Shown: positions 45,301-53,549 of the stretch, one piece after another
Position numbering within the stretch: the stretch's first letter is position 1
Layout of the letters: each line of letters begins with the position of its first letter
Source of the DNA: DATAWK01 sp036267255
Lineage (GTDB): Bacteria > Acidobacteriota > Terriglobia > Terriglobales > Acidobacteriaceae
Assembly: GCA_036267255.1 (NCBI GenBank)
Contig: DATAWK010000025.1
Coordinates: 62,001 to 126,000 of the forward strand
Length of the DNA stretch: 64,000 bases
Direction of reading: 5' to 3'
Position numbers and translations under genes: made by a program
The notes under the pieces: model-generated
Databases searched by the model: none
Told to the model about the DNA's origin: nothing
The model's input: the letters and a program-made list of their open reading frames with translations, nothing else

Positions 45301-46542
45301 AGAAGGCAGGTCCGCAACCGTAGCTTCCAGCGAAGCCTGAAGCTGTTGCGATTTGTAGGCAACAACGGGAGCTTTTTTTGTGCGGGTTTTTTTTGCGCCA
45401 AACCAATGTTTCTTTTTAGGCGCTGGCTGCGGAATCGGGGGCGGGCCATACATCCAATTCGTCAGCTTCAGCGTGCCGTCCACGCGGCCTCGACCATCAA
45501 GGACGGACTTGACCTGTGTAAACAGCATCGTAGTGTTATCCAGATGCACCTGCGTTTGCAATGTCACATGCCGCAGAAGTAACCAGGGCGCGGTGAATCC
45601 ACCCTCTCGCACCGAAACATTCCCGTCGAGGGCAAATTCTCCGTCTGCTTTGCCCGCAGCGCGGAGGTCGACTTGTGCTATGCCGTTACTCAACGGGCTG
45701 TATCCGGTAACGGCACCGACTTCATGCAGATCGACCTGTCCTTTCGCATTGGCATTCCAAACCGGATGGGCATAATTTGCCAGCGACCCCGTCACAGTCA
45801 ATTTCGATGAGGCCGTGCTCCATTCCATATGCGTTATGTTTGCGGCCTGCTTTGTAATGTCGATATCCGCCGTGAATGCGGAGCGTGACTGCAGGTCTTT
45901 TTGCAAACGGAAGGTGAAGTCCTGCACGGACAGAGAGGCCTGATAGTGGCCCGTCGTTGCGACGTATTGAATCAACAACCCCAACTTCTCGGCTGAAAGC
46001 TCCCATGGGATCACATGATCGTTTATCAGGATCAAGCCGTTGTTGACATGCGTATCGTCTACGGCCAGATCAAACAATATTTGCGGCAGTGAGGAGGTTT
46101 GACTCTGCGTTTTGGGATGTGGCTGGTTGGTGGTGCCATCCGGATAAACAATGAGATGGAACACTGGATGGTTGATCAAAATACGCGAAAGACCAATTTT
46201 GGGTCGGAAGAAAGAGAGAATCTTCGCGTCAATCTCCAGGTGATCGACATGCAAGTATGGAATCTGGTCTGCAGCTTCTAATCCATGAATCGTAAGTCCA
46301 TCGACTGCGATGTTCAGATGGATTACACTCCAGTGAAATTTTTTAATTTCGACTCGGCCTCCAGTAGCCTTTTCGAGTGTCGAAACCACGGCATTTTGTA
46401 CGCGGGTAGAAAATCGTTCGGACGAAACGTACACGTACACCGCAGAAAAAACAATAAGCCCCAGAACTGTTGTGGCAACAGCGGCATAAAAAACATGCCG
46501 CAAGTGTATGCGTTGCAATAGCTTTGATGGGCGGGGCGGCAT
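42328..46542 (-). CDS. tamB: Translocation and assembly module protein TamB
   Basis: TamB is an inner-membrane-anchored, beta-helical periplasmic protein that works with TamA in outer-membrane protein or lipid delivery. From the ATG at 46542 it has 1404 residues: an N-terminal membrane helix (about 16-38, FYAAVATTVLGLIVFSAVYV), a long beta-rich periplasmic part with an AsmA-like head, and a C-terminal DUF490 domain with the usual end (GEQQQVGGNPTTEALLGGAL and QLFGVASVRVDPNF). It ends in a charged tail GKRH. It is longer than E. coli TamB (1259). The start shares one base with the stop of the SurA-like gene. Confidence 0.93.
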   Translation of the reverse strand: MPPRPSKLLQRIHLRHVFYAAVATTVLGLIVFSAVYVYVSSERFSTRVQNAVVSTLEKATGGRVEIKKFHWSVIHLNIAVDGLTIHGLEAADQIPYLHVDHLEIDAKILSFFRPKIGLSRILINHPVFHLIVYPDGTTNQPHPKTQSQTSSLPQILFDLAVDDTHVNNGLILINDHVIPWELSAEKLGLLIQYVATTGHYQASLSVQDFTFRLQKDLQSRSAFTADIDITKQAANITHMEWSTASSKLTVTGSLANYAHPVWNANAKGQVDLHEVGAVTGYSPLSNGIAQVDLRAAGKADGEFALDGNVSVREGGFTAPWLLLRHVTLQTQVHLDNTTMLFTQVKSVLDGRGRVDGTLKLTNWMYGPPPIPQPAPKKKHWFGAKKTRTKKAPVVAYKSQQLQASLEATVADLPSPLVLAAVAPRRFDDIGFSAEVTGPVHAFWHGPGEALDVHGDLTFRPELRVRRGSIPVSGFVKADYLGDYEHLVFQQADLTTPGTEVHATGTLSLIPEDLDSAMSGTVTVQHLREFDRLLYVLADTSPKSSAKDIGASSAIVAGGLSTSRMLNLPIHLLGNATFQGKFSGALLEPQLNGHIVAHRFTTELPHFDANHTEPAASPPTHALEWDSLQADVSYVPSEIQARHVVMARGETILHANAQLRPVLISKGEYAYNAQNSLIADAHITDASIPDLLAITGSTFPAAGKVSANAQVHGTLENLTGTGAIIITGLNIANQPIALAACKLSAFGHTVEASDIRVRSAGGSASGFVAYDYLSHAMEGSITGQQFDLAQIRSLQATRASVGGTGSIHVQVTGTLMTPVATSSLILDNVMLNGQPMGQVRAEANLHGKTLLLTSRAQLLDTHFEAGGQIQLTPGLPAQLKLQFTDFNIDPVLQMFTHSGITGKSAIRGQVQLSGPLQQLRRLQAEANLDRFSVTVNDIPLETDGPVQFSVRNGLVELLPVHIKGKNTDLKVQGTANLLGDQRIRGHAEGGINAALAKTFNDDLSASGHVDFSVNARGTLHNPRLAGNVHVDNLEISVMNLTNGLSAMNGTLIFDNDRLVIQQLSGYTGGGKVDFTGYINFRNGLYLDVAANAKEIRIRYPRGVTSTVGLNLHLDGAPDALLLRGKVQLTRFAISKNTDLAALAAASQSISAPPDPTSILNQIRLDVQVTSSQQLGFQNSFATLAGDVNLHVRGTLASPSLLGRIDVSEGKATFAGTQYILQRGDIVFTNPVTIDPEVNLEATARVRNYDIIIGVNGPSSKLQINYRSEPPLSQADVLALLTLGRTNEEATRYGEQQQVGGNPTTEALLGGALNAAVSTRVQQLFGVASVRVDPNFVGVLGQSTARVTVEQQVGRDLTLVFATNVNTTAQQLLQAQYNITRNLSIIAVRDEADVFSLYFQIRGKRH

Positions 46543-47339
46543 TACGACGAACCTCCCACGCTGGCATATGCGCGATCGACGATATGCACTTCTCCCTGGC
46601 TGCGCAGGTTCTTCAACCAATCATTCAGCAAAGCGGTGATATGCTGTTGCTGCAATATCTCTCGAATACGTGCTGCAACTTTTCCAACTGGGGGCGGATC
46701 TGTCTTCTCGTGAGCAAACTCCGGAAGTAGCACCTTCTGGTAATACGTTTTTACATCTGCCTGGGAAACGCGAACAGTAGCGCCAAAGCGCCAGTTGATG
46801 AACTTGAGGATCTGCAATCGCTGGCGCATACGATCATAGACCTCTTGTTCGGTAAATCCCTGGGTCTGCAGAAATGCCTTCCAGCCATCTGAGGTGGAAC
46901 ATGCATCATGTGCACAGGCTGGAATATCCTTCTTAAGTTGGACAATACTGGCATCGACCTGCTGATTGCTAACAACAGAAAACGCAGGCTGTAACAAACG
47001 TTCTCTGTTAATCAAATCTCTGTCGATAAGCCGATTCAGTGCATCCTCATCAGTATTCTCCGACGCTGGAAGAGCGGAGGATTGCAGTGCCGTAAAACGC
47101 ATCTCGTCTTCCAAGTCACTCTGCAGTATTACCTGATCCCCAACAATGGCCACGACATGATCTAATTCCACTGCGTGAGCCGCGTCAACGGACTGTGTCT
47201 CCGTTGCTTTTTGGGAGGAAGGATAGGCAAAGGCGGACATCGTAGCTGCAAATAAAATGGTTATGGCCGCAATTCTGCCCGGGACAGCAAAACCAACGCT
47301 GTCACTCCACCAGCCACCCGCACTCAGCCACTTGCCCAT
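46542..47339 (-). CDS. SurA-like periplasmic chaperone without a PPIase domain
   Basis: The 265-residue product has an N-terminal signal (IAAITILFAATMSAFAYP) followed by a SurA_N-type helical domain with AIVGDQVILQSDLEDEMRFT and the typical IDRDLINRERLL block. Two Cys residues (CAHDACSTS) sit mid-domain. There is no parvulin PPIase domain; the C-terminus (LLNDWLKNLRSQGEVHIVDR) resembles the final SurA strand-helix. It is joined by one-base stop/start overlaps to the Omp85 gene before it and tamB after it, so it probably chaperones outer-membrane proteins delivered to that Omp85. SurA N-domains alone are known to be active chaperones. Confidence 0.8.
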   Translation of the reverse strand: MGKWLSAGGWWSDSVGFAVPGRIAAITILFAATMSAFAYPSSQKATETQSVDAAHAVELDHVVAIVGDQVILQSDLEDEMRFTALQSSALPASENTDEDALNRLIDRDLINRERLLQPAFSVVSNQQVDASIVQLKKDIPACAHDACSTSDGWKAFLQTQGFTEQEVYDRMRQRLQILKFINWRFGATVRVSQADVKTYYQKVLLPEFAHEKTDPPPVGKVAARIREILQQQHITALLNDWLKNLRSQGEVHIVDRAYASVGGSS

Positions 47340-50300
47340 TAAAAAGCCTGCCCTACGCTAAAGAAGAAGTTGAAGCGACCGGAGTTCCCAACATAAGGCG
47401 GTTGTCCGTTGTATGTCACAGTGACTGGGTAGAACGTTGGATTCAGGTTGTAGCTGAAATCCACCCGAATCGGGCCCACCGGAGTTTTATAGCGGAGACC
47501 CGCGCCGACTGCTTGAGAGTTGTAATTAAAATTGCATGCCGGGTCCTTCGTAGTCAGGTTGTAACACGTGCTGCGATTCGGCTGGCGTGCCCGAATCAAA
47601 CTTGGCCAGATATGGCCAACCGTGTCATAAACGTTGCCCATGTCATTGAAAATCGCAAAGCCTAGATTGTTCCCGATGTAAGGTAAAGCGATCGGAGGAA
47701 TCCGCAACTCCGTGCTATTGATAAACGCGCCCGCACCACCGACAGGGTATCCGGTCTCCAAATCCCGCGGACCTGCAGAGTTAATGGAAAACCCGCGATG
47801 CGATGTTGCGCCGCCTGCATAGAGACGTTCCGGCAAGGGGATGGTGCCATAGCTCGGATCTCCATATATATCCTCCACACCGATCCGCGTGCTGCGCGCC
47901 AATACCCAATTCTGTTTATTCAGCTTGAAATAATTCGATTGCGTGACATCGATACGATTGAAGTCCGCCTGCGCGCCAAACCCAGACCAGGCAAAGAACT
48001 GCTGAGCCGAAAAATACCATCCCCGTGTAGCGTTCAATGGATCATTTCGTGTGTCATGCACCCATGTAACTCCAGGGCCGCTGACGCGTGCTGGTTGTGC
48101 AAGTATTGGCACTTCATCGGAGCTGATCTGCAAATCGCTGAGAGTGATATACCGATAGGCGAACGAGTAGATGAACGTATCGGTCTTGGTGGGTCTGTTG
48201 GTGAGACGAACCGATCCTAATATGCTGGAGGCATTGTAGGTCGTGATGTCCTGGCTTTGCACATATCCACCACTGATGGAGAAATCCAGAGTTGGGTGGC
48301 CACGGAAGTTGGGGCTTTCAAAAAGCATCGTCGCCTGCTTCTCCAGACTGCCATAGGCTGTCTGCAATGTGAGCGTCTGGTTTCTTCCTCTAAAATTGAT
48401 GCGACTGACATCAAAAGAAACACGTTCGCTGACACCGAAGGAACCATTCGGAGTACATGAGTAGCCATTCGGCTGATTTTGGGATGAACAATTTGTTTGT
48501 GGCGTACCTGTCTGTACCTCGATTCCCAAACCATAGTCATAATTCCAGCGATGCGCCTCTGTCAGGTTGATCAGAACATCTTTATCCTGTTGTTCTCCAT
48601 GAGGATTGACGACCGCAGCATCCACCTCGGAAAAGAGTGCGAGATTGTTGAGACGACGCTGCGTATCCAGTAATGCGCTGCGATCCAGCGGATCTCCGTG
48701 ATGCAGTTCCAGCCGGGAATACACAACCTGTGGACGCGTGTAACGCACGCCGCTGACCAGCACACGGTTGACGAAGAACTGCATACCTTCACTGATATTG
48801 AAGTCCACATCCACAATATCCGGATTTTCTACCTCAACATGCTGGGTGACTTTCATTTCGACCTGCAAAAAACCATGCCGGTAATAGTCGGTGAGAATGG
48901 CCGTGCGGTCCCCGGCCAGATTCGACACTGAGTAAGGCTGTCCTGCACGTGTGTTGATCTGCTGCAATAAATCTGCAGACGATATTTGCTTGGCACCGAG
49001 CAATTGCAGCTTACCAATGCGTTGCTGCGGCCCTTCTTCGATCTGATACTGCACCTTAATTCCAGAAAGCTTCTCTGCCCCGGCAGCCTGCTGCAGATCG
49101 GAATCTGATACATGTGTTACGACCTTCACCTTGCTGAAGCCATTGCTCTTGTACAAGGCTGTGATGGAGTTCACGTCGTTTTCCAACAAAGACTGACTGA
49201 AGAGGCCATAGCGATTCAATGCACTGGCCTTCACGACGCTCAACCGTTCCTGAATCGTATCGGCATCGAAGTAATGATTGCCGCTGACATGCACCGATAC
49301 AACTTTGCGCCGCGCTCCCCGCTCGATTTCGTAAACAATCAAATCCTCGCCCGGGCTGGGATGACGCATGACATGTTTTACAGACACATCAAAGTAACCC
49401 TGTTTTTGGAAGTGGTCCCGTAAATTGCGGTCTCCCTCGTTTAACAGGTCAAGATCGACTGTTGCTTCGTCATACACCGGGATCAGGCGTTTCAGATCAT
49501 AGTTGGAGACATGTGCGCCGGTAGCACTGATGAGCACAAGCGGACCGCGATCCACTGAAAAGTCGAATCCCACGCTATTCCCGCCGATGTTGAATTGCTG
49601 CTTGTCCCCGTTCACGGTAGCTTCCAGACGACTCTTCTTCTGATAGTTTTTCCGTAAACGTTCCAGCGCACGGGACATCGTATCTGCCTGCACCTTAGTG
49701 CCATCTTTTAACTTGGCGATTTTCCGAAATCTTGACAGATCCATCCCTGGATCGCCTGTGACGGACACAGTTCCCACAATTGCCTGTTTACCAAGCACCA
49801 CGCTATAGATCACATTGACTTGATTGCTTGTGTCTGTCGGCTGGGTCTGCGCATGAATCTGCGATTGATAATATCCGGACTGCTCCAGGGCTTCTCTCAG
49901 GTATTCAGTTGCCTGCTGCAACGACTGCTGCGTAAATTTTGTGCCAATTTCAAGCCGTGTCGCGCGTTGCAATTGAGCTGAAAATATATCTTGTTTTACT
50001 CCCACAATGCGCACGCTATGGAGAAACATCTGAGGTTCTCCCTGGAAAATAATGATCGCCTTGTTACCTTGCCGGATGCCCTTGGCTGCAATATTTGCAT
50101 ATAACCCTGTGGCAAACAGCTGGCGTATGCTGGCGCGAAGGTTCTCTGGTTCAAATGGAGTTCCGGTGCGCAGCGTGAGTTGCCTGGTCAGCGCACCCAG
50201 TTGTTGCGCTGGGACACCTTCAAAACGCAACTCCGTGACGATCAGTCCTTGCCATGCCTGGAGGGTGTCGTTGATGGTCAGACCGGTATGCGGCGCAATC

Positions 50301-50461
50301 GCTGCAGAGCCGTGGACGGCAGTTGGCGAGTCAGCCTGCTGTTGCGCGGCTGTGGCGTTTGTAGAGGCTGCACAAGTAAGCAGGCAAAGTACCAGGGGAA
50401 TTTGCCACCACCCCTCGAACAACGCGACTCTCGCTTTCGGTTTGCATTGCTTCAACAACAC
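47339..50461 (-). CDS. Omp85-family outer-membrane assembly protein (BamA/TamA) with seven POTRA repeats
   Basis: A GTG start at 50461 gives 1040 residues. A signal peptide (IPLVLCLLTCAASTNATA) precedes seven repeat-length blocks with POTRA character, at about residues 73-143, 144-225, 226-306, 307-382, 383-478, 479-558 and 559-636. Typical lines are VSVHVSGNHYFDADTIQERL and VNRVLVSGVRYTRPQVVYSR. The rest is a 16-strand barrel with the Omp85 L6 motif HRGFSINSAGPRD and the C-terminal aromatic ending FFSVGQAF. E. coli BamA has five POTRAs and TamA three. The TamB neighbour suggests TamA, the size suggests BamA. Start codon is uncertain; no ATG is available near. Confidence 0.88.
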   Translation of the reverse strand: MLLKQCKPKARVALFEGWWQIPLVLCLLTCAASTNATAAQQQADSPTAVHGSAAIAPHTGLTINDTLQAWQGLIVTELRFEGVPAQQLGALTRQLTLRTGTPFEPENLRASIRQLFATGLYANIAAKGIRQGNKAIIIFQGEPQMFLHSVRIVGVKQDIFSAQLQRATRLEIGTKFTQQSLQQATEYLREALEQSGYYQSQIHAQTQPTDTSNQVNVIYSVVLGKQAIVGTVSVTGDPGMDLSRFRKIAKLKDGTKVQADTMSRALERLRKNYQKKSRLEATVNGDKQQFNIGGNSVGFDFSVDRGPLVLISATGAHVSNYDLKRLIPVYDEATVDLDLLNEGDRNLRDHFQKQGYFDVSVKHVMRHPSPGEDLIVYEIERGARRKVVSVHVSGNHYFDADTIQERLSVVKASALNRYGLFSQSLLENDVNSITALYKSNGFSKVKVVTHVSDSDLQQAAGAEKLSGIKVQYQIEEGPQQRIGKLQLLGAKQISSADLLQQINTRAGQPYSVSNLAGDRTAILTDYYRHGFLQVEMKVTQHVEVENPDIVDVDFNISEGMQFFVNRVLVSGVRYTRPQVVYSRLELHHGDPLDRSALLDTQRRLNNLALFSEVDAAVVNPHGEQQDKDVLINLTEAHRWNYDYGLGIEVQTGTPQTNCSSQNQPNGYSCTPNGSFGVSERVSFDVSRINFRGRNQTLTLQTAYGSLEKQATMLFESPNFRGHPTLDFSISGGYVQSQDITTYNASSILGSVRLTNRPTKTDTFIYSFAYRYITLSDLQISSDEVPILAQPARVSGPGVTWVHDTRNDPLNATRGWYFSAQQFFAWSGFGAQADFNRIDVTQSNYFKLNKQNWVLARSTRIGVEDIYGDPSYGTIPLPERLYAGGATSHRGFSINSAGPRDLETGYPVGGAGAFINSTELRIPPIALPYIGNNLGFAIFNDMGNVYDTVGHIWPSLIRARQPNRSTCYNLTTKDPACNFNYNSQAVGAGLRYKTPVGPIRVDFSYNLNPTFYPVTVTYNGQPPYVGNSGRFNFFFSVGQAF

Positions 50462-50717
50462 ACTGACTCGGCACCAGAGGGCATTTGCCCTCCGCTCTCA
50501 TAGATTCAATAAGCTTCAGCAGGTGAACCATATTCCCAACCAGCGTTCAATGCTCACCGGGAACGCTGCATGAGTAAGGATACGCAAACCACCTGGGATC
50601 GTCGATGAAATGTGGTATGCCGGAATAGATTTCACGAGTCCAGTCCATCCCTGCCAATGCGCCAACACTACGGCCGCCAATAAATGAGCGCCCTTCTCGA
50701 CGCCTATACTAGAGTAG

Positions 50718-51770
50718 ATGCATAGGAACTCGCACACGGAAACCGCACCAACCGAACCGATCGATGAGCGCTATTCCCGGCAGGTCTTGTTTTCTGGAGT
50801 CGGAGCGGAAGGACAACAAAAGCTGGCTACCGGGCATGTCGCCATCGTAGGCTGTGGAGCGACGGGAGCGGCAGTTGCTGGATTGTTGGCCCGCGCAGGC
50901 GTCGGCACGCTTACTTTGATCGACCGCGACTATGTGGAATGGAGTAATCTGCAGCGGCAAATGCTCTTTGATGAAGCGGATGCTGCTGAATCGCTGCCCA
51001 AGGCAGAGGCCGCGCGGCGCAAAATTGCCCGATTCAACAGTCATATTCAGGTAAAAGCTCATGTGGCCGATCTGGTGCCGGAGAATATTCACGCACTGCT
51101 ACAGCACGCACATCTAGTGCTGGACGCTACAGACAATTATGAAACCCGGTACCTGCTGAATGACTATGCGGTGGAGCAGGGGAAACCGTGGATCTATGCC
51201 GGCGCCGTTGGCTCCTACGCTGTCACCATGAATATTCTCCCAGGGGAGACGGCCTGCCTGGCATGCATTTTCGCCAAGCCGCCCTCCGGTGAGATCGAAA
51301 CCTGCGACACCGCAGGCATTCTGAATCCAGCTGTCAATTTTGCTGCTTCGGTCGAAACGGCAGAGGCCATGAAGTATCTGGTGGGTGCCCAGGACCGCAT
51401 GCGCCGCACACTGCTGGCGTATGACGTCTGGAACAATGAACTCTCGGAGCTGGATGCTGCCCGTCCTCACGCAGACTGTGCTGTTTGCATCGGCCGAAAA
51501 TTTGAACACTTGTCAGGGGAAAAGCGGCCGCATATTACGCTCTGCGGGCGAAATTCGGTGCAGATTCATGAGCACCAGCGTCCGGTGGATTTCGCTGAAC
51601 TGGAGCTGCGGCTGCGCGCCCACGGTACAGTACGCTACAACGATATGCTGTTGCGTTTTGAGCGTGGGGAATATCGTATGACAGTTTTCAAGGACGGTCG
51701 CGCCATGATTCAAGGCACAACCGATGTTGGCCTGGCACGAAGCCTGTATGCTCGATTTATTGGAAACTAA
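50718..51770 (+). CDS. ThiF/MoeB-type adenylyltransferase (E1-like)
   Basis: E1-like enzyme of 350 residues that adenylates the C-terminal Gly of a ubiquitin-like sulfur carrier. Visible features are the nucleotide-binding GCGATGAAV (46-54), Asp139 in the LDATDN motif, zinc Cys C180/C183 and C254/C257, and Cys196 in ETCDTAGIL, which may be the catalytic Cys. The last 85 residues (from CIGRKFEHL) extend past the MoeB core with a RFERGEYRMTVFKDGRAMIQ stretch and no rhodanese domain. Candidate clients are MoaD at 35366 or ThiS-type carriers. It is divergent from the Omp85 operon. Confidence 0.87.
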   Translation: MHRNSHTETAPTEPIDERYSRQVLFSGVGAEGQQKLATGHVAIVGCGATGAAVAGLLARAGVGTLTLIDRDYVEWSNLQRQMLFDEADAAESLPKAEAARRKIARFNSHIQVKAHVADLVPENIHALLQHAHLVLDATDNYETRYLLNDYAVEQGKPWIYAGAVGSYAVTMNILPGETACLACIFAKPPSGEIETCDTAGILNPAVNFAASVETAEAMKYLVGAQDRMRRTLLAYDVWNNELSELDAARPHADCAVCIGRKFEHLSGEKRPHITLCGRNSVQIHEHQRPVDFAELELRLRAHGTVRYNDMLLRFERGEYRMTVFKDGRAMIQGTTDVGLARSLYARFIGN

Positions 51771-51892
51771 AGATTAAAAAGGATTTCCAGTGGTTGGGGC
51801 AACTCAGACCCACCGTGAAGACCTCTAATTGGAGAACGCTTTAGTTGGAAATTGCCAATGCGTTAGACGACGGAAAGAAGACTGGATACAGG

Positions 51893-52573
51893 ATGAAGAG
51901 TAGCTTGCACACAGCAAATGTTCCCGAGTCGCCAGCAGCCGTACAACCTCTGCCCAAAGAGGCGCGCCCTCATAATACGCAGCAGCGTCGAAATCCGCCC
52001 ATTGCGGGCGAATTGGAGGCGATTGCACAGGCGCAACAGGGAGATGGCAGCGCTTTCGAGAAACTTTATAACCTGCATAAGCGCCGCGTATATTCGCTCT
52101 GCTTACGCATGCTGGGCAATGTGGCCGAAGCCGAAGACCTGACGCAGGAAGCTTTCATGCAACTGCATCGTAAGATCGGCACCTTCCGTGGCGACTCTGC
52201 CTTTTCTACATGGCTGCATCGCATGGCAGTCAATGTCGTATTGATGCATCTACGCAAGAAGGGTCTGCCTCAGGTGTCTCTGGAAGAGGTTCTGGAGCCA
52301 ACCCAGGAAGACGGCCCTCGCAAAGATTTCGGCACCCGCGATCTGGTGCTTTCCGGCTCCATCGACCGGGTGACGCTGGAGCGCGCCGTAGAGGATCTGC
52401 CGCCAGGCTACCGTCTGGTCTTTGTACTGCATGATGTGGAAGGCTACGAACATAATGAGATAGCAGGCATGCTGCAATGCTCCATTGGGAACAGTAAATC
52501 GCAACTGCATAAAGCCCGCATGCGACTGCGCGATTTACTGCGTCAGACAGTCAGCTCAGAGGCACGCCCATGA
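51893..52573 (+). CDS. ECF RNA polymerase sigma factor
   Basis: A group 4 sigma factor of 226 residues from ATG 51893; a TTG 16 codons upstream is possible. Region 2 contains FEKLYNLHKRRVYSLCLRML and AEDLTQEAFMQLHRKIGTFR with the conserved LTQE and the FSTWLHRMAVNVVLMHLR block. Region 4 includes LPPGYRLVFVLHDVEGYEHN and the HTH IAGMLQCSIGNSKSQLHKAR. The next gene, overlapping by four bases, encodes its likely anti-sigma factor, so the pair should answer to an extracytoplasmic or redox signal. Confidence 0.95.
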   Translation: MKSSLHTANVPESPAAVQPLPKEARPHNTQQRRNPPIAGELEAIAQAQQGDGSAFEKLYNLHKRRVYSLCLRMLGNVAEAEDLTQEAFMQLHRKIGTFRGDSAFSTWLHRMAVNVVLMHLRKKGLPQVSLEEVLEPTQEDGPRKDFGTRDLVLSGSIDRVTLERAVEDLPPGYRLVFVLHDVEGYEHNEIAGMLQCSIGNSKSQLHKARMRLRDLLRQTVSSEARP

Positions 52574-52845
52574 ATCATTCCAAGAAGACCATCCGACCTA
52601 ATGTCAGCGAAGACTGCCACGCATTTCAGGCGCACCTGCCAGAGCTGTTTGAGACGGGTGAAGACCTCGGGAAGCATCCCCATCTGGCAGGTTGCGCCTC
52701 CTGCTCAAACCTGGTGCGCGATCTGGAATACATCGCCGCGCAAGCCAAGCTTCTACTGCCGCTGCATGATCCGAGCCCGGCAGTTTGGGAAAACATTCAA
52801 TCTGCGCTGAACAAACCGGAAAGCCGCAACAAACGGAACGCATAA
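52570..52845 (+). CDS. Putative soluble zinc-finger anti-sigma factor
   Basis: A 91-residue protein with no membrane helix. It carries the anti-sigma zinc finger pattern His-x3-Cys-x2-Cys (HPHLAGCASC, near 37-46), preceded by CHAFQAHLPELFETGED, the typical start of a ZAS domain. It overlaps the ECF sigma gene by four bases (ATGA). Most anti-sigmas are membrane proteins; this soluble form fits a redox-type sensor such as RsrA, but the signal is unknown. The C-terminus is Lys/Arg/Asn-rich and may be disordered. Confidence 0.85.
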   Translation: MNHSKKTIRPNVSEDCHAFQAHLPELFETGEDLGKHPHLAGCASCSNLVRDLEYIAAQAKLLLPLHDPSPAVWENIQSALNKPESRNKRNA

Positions 52846-52938
52846 TATCTGCCCTGGCGGCAGGCTGTTGACTGAGCAGGTTCCCGACTAGCAGGCGTGG
52901 CACGCCTGCTACAATCACGCATCTGCAACCATTCCGAT

Positions 52939-53526
52939 ATGCAACCTGCTATGCAAGAATCACCACAAATGTCGCCACCGGTTCGGATCGTCCTGACTGG
53001 CTTTATGGGCGCTGGGAAAACAACCGTAGGGCGTCTGCTTGCCGAGCGGCTGCGGTGGGCCTTCTTTGATCTGGATGACACAGTAGTGCAGTCCGAAGGA
53101 CAAAGCATCGCATCCCTTTTTGCGACTGTCGGAGAAGCAGCCTTTCGCGAGCGCGAGCATGCGGCACTCCAGCGTGTCTTGCCAAGAGATTTCATGGTGC
53201 TGGCGCTGGGCGGAGGGGCCATTGAGTCAGAAGCAAATCGCACGCTACTGCACTCCATGCCTGAGACACGTGTCATATTTCTGGAGGCTCCGCTGGCCGT
53301 CCTGGTAGCGCGTTGCGAACAGGAACAAGCTCGGCCAAAGGGGCAACCAGCCATTCGACCAATATTGGCGGACCGGGAGCGATTGGTACAGAGATTTACC
53401 GAACGCCTGCCGCATTACCGTACGGCCCATCTCACGATAGCCACGGCTGACCGGGAACCGGCAGATACCGTTGAAGCGATCATGACAACATTCAATTTAA
53501 GTTTGAAGTTGCCGTCCCATCCCTGA
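52939..53526 (+). CDS. aroK: Shikimate kinase
   Basis: Phosphorylates shikimate in the aromatic amino acid pathway. The protein has the Walker A GFMGAGKTTV near residue 20, the FFDLDD motif near 46 for metal and shikimate, LALGGGAIES near 93 and the Arg-rich lid RPKGQPAIRPILADRERLV. About 15 residues before the kinase core look unconserved. I use the ATG at 52939, although a GTG at 52897 could add 14. The gene is close to the anti-sigma gene but has its own spacing of about 90 bases. Confidence 0.93.
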   Translation: MQPAMQESPQMSPPVRIVLTGFMGAGKTTVGRLLAERLRWAFFDLDDTVVQSEGQSIASLFATVGEAAFREREHAALQRVLPRDFMVLALGGGAIESEANRTLLHSMPETRVIFLEAPLAVLVARCEQEQARPKGQPAIRPILADRERLVQRFTERLPHYRTAHLTIATADREPADTVEAIMTTFNLSLKLPSHP

Positions 53527-53549
53527 TAATCCAAATCAAGAGACCCTTC

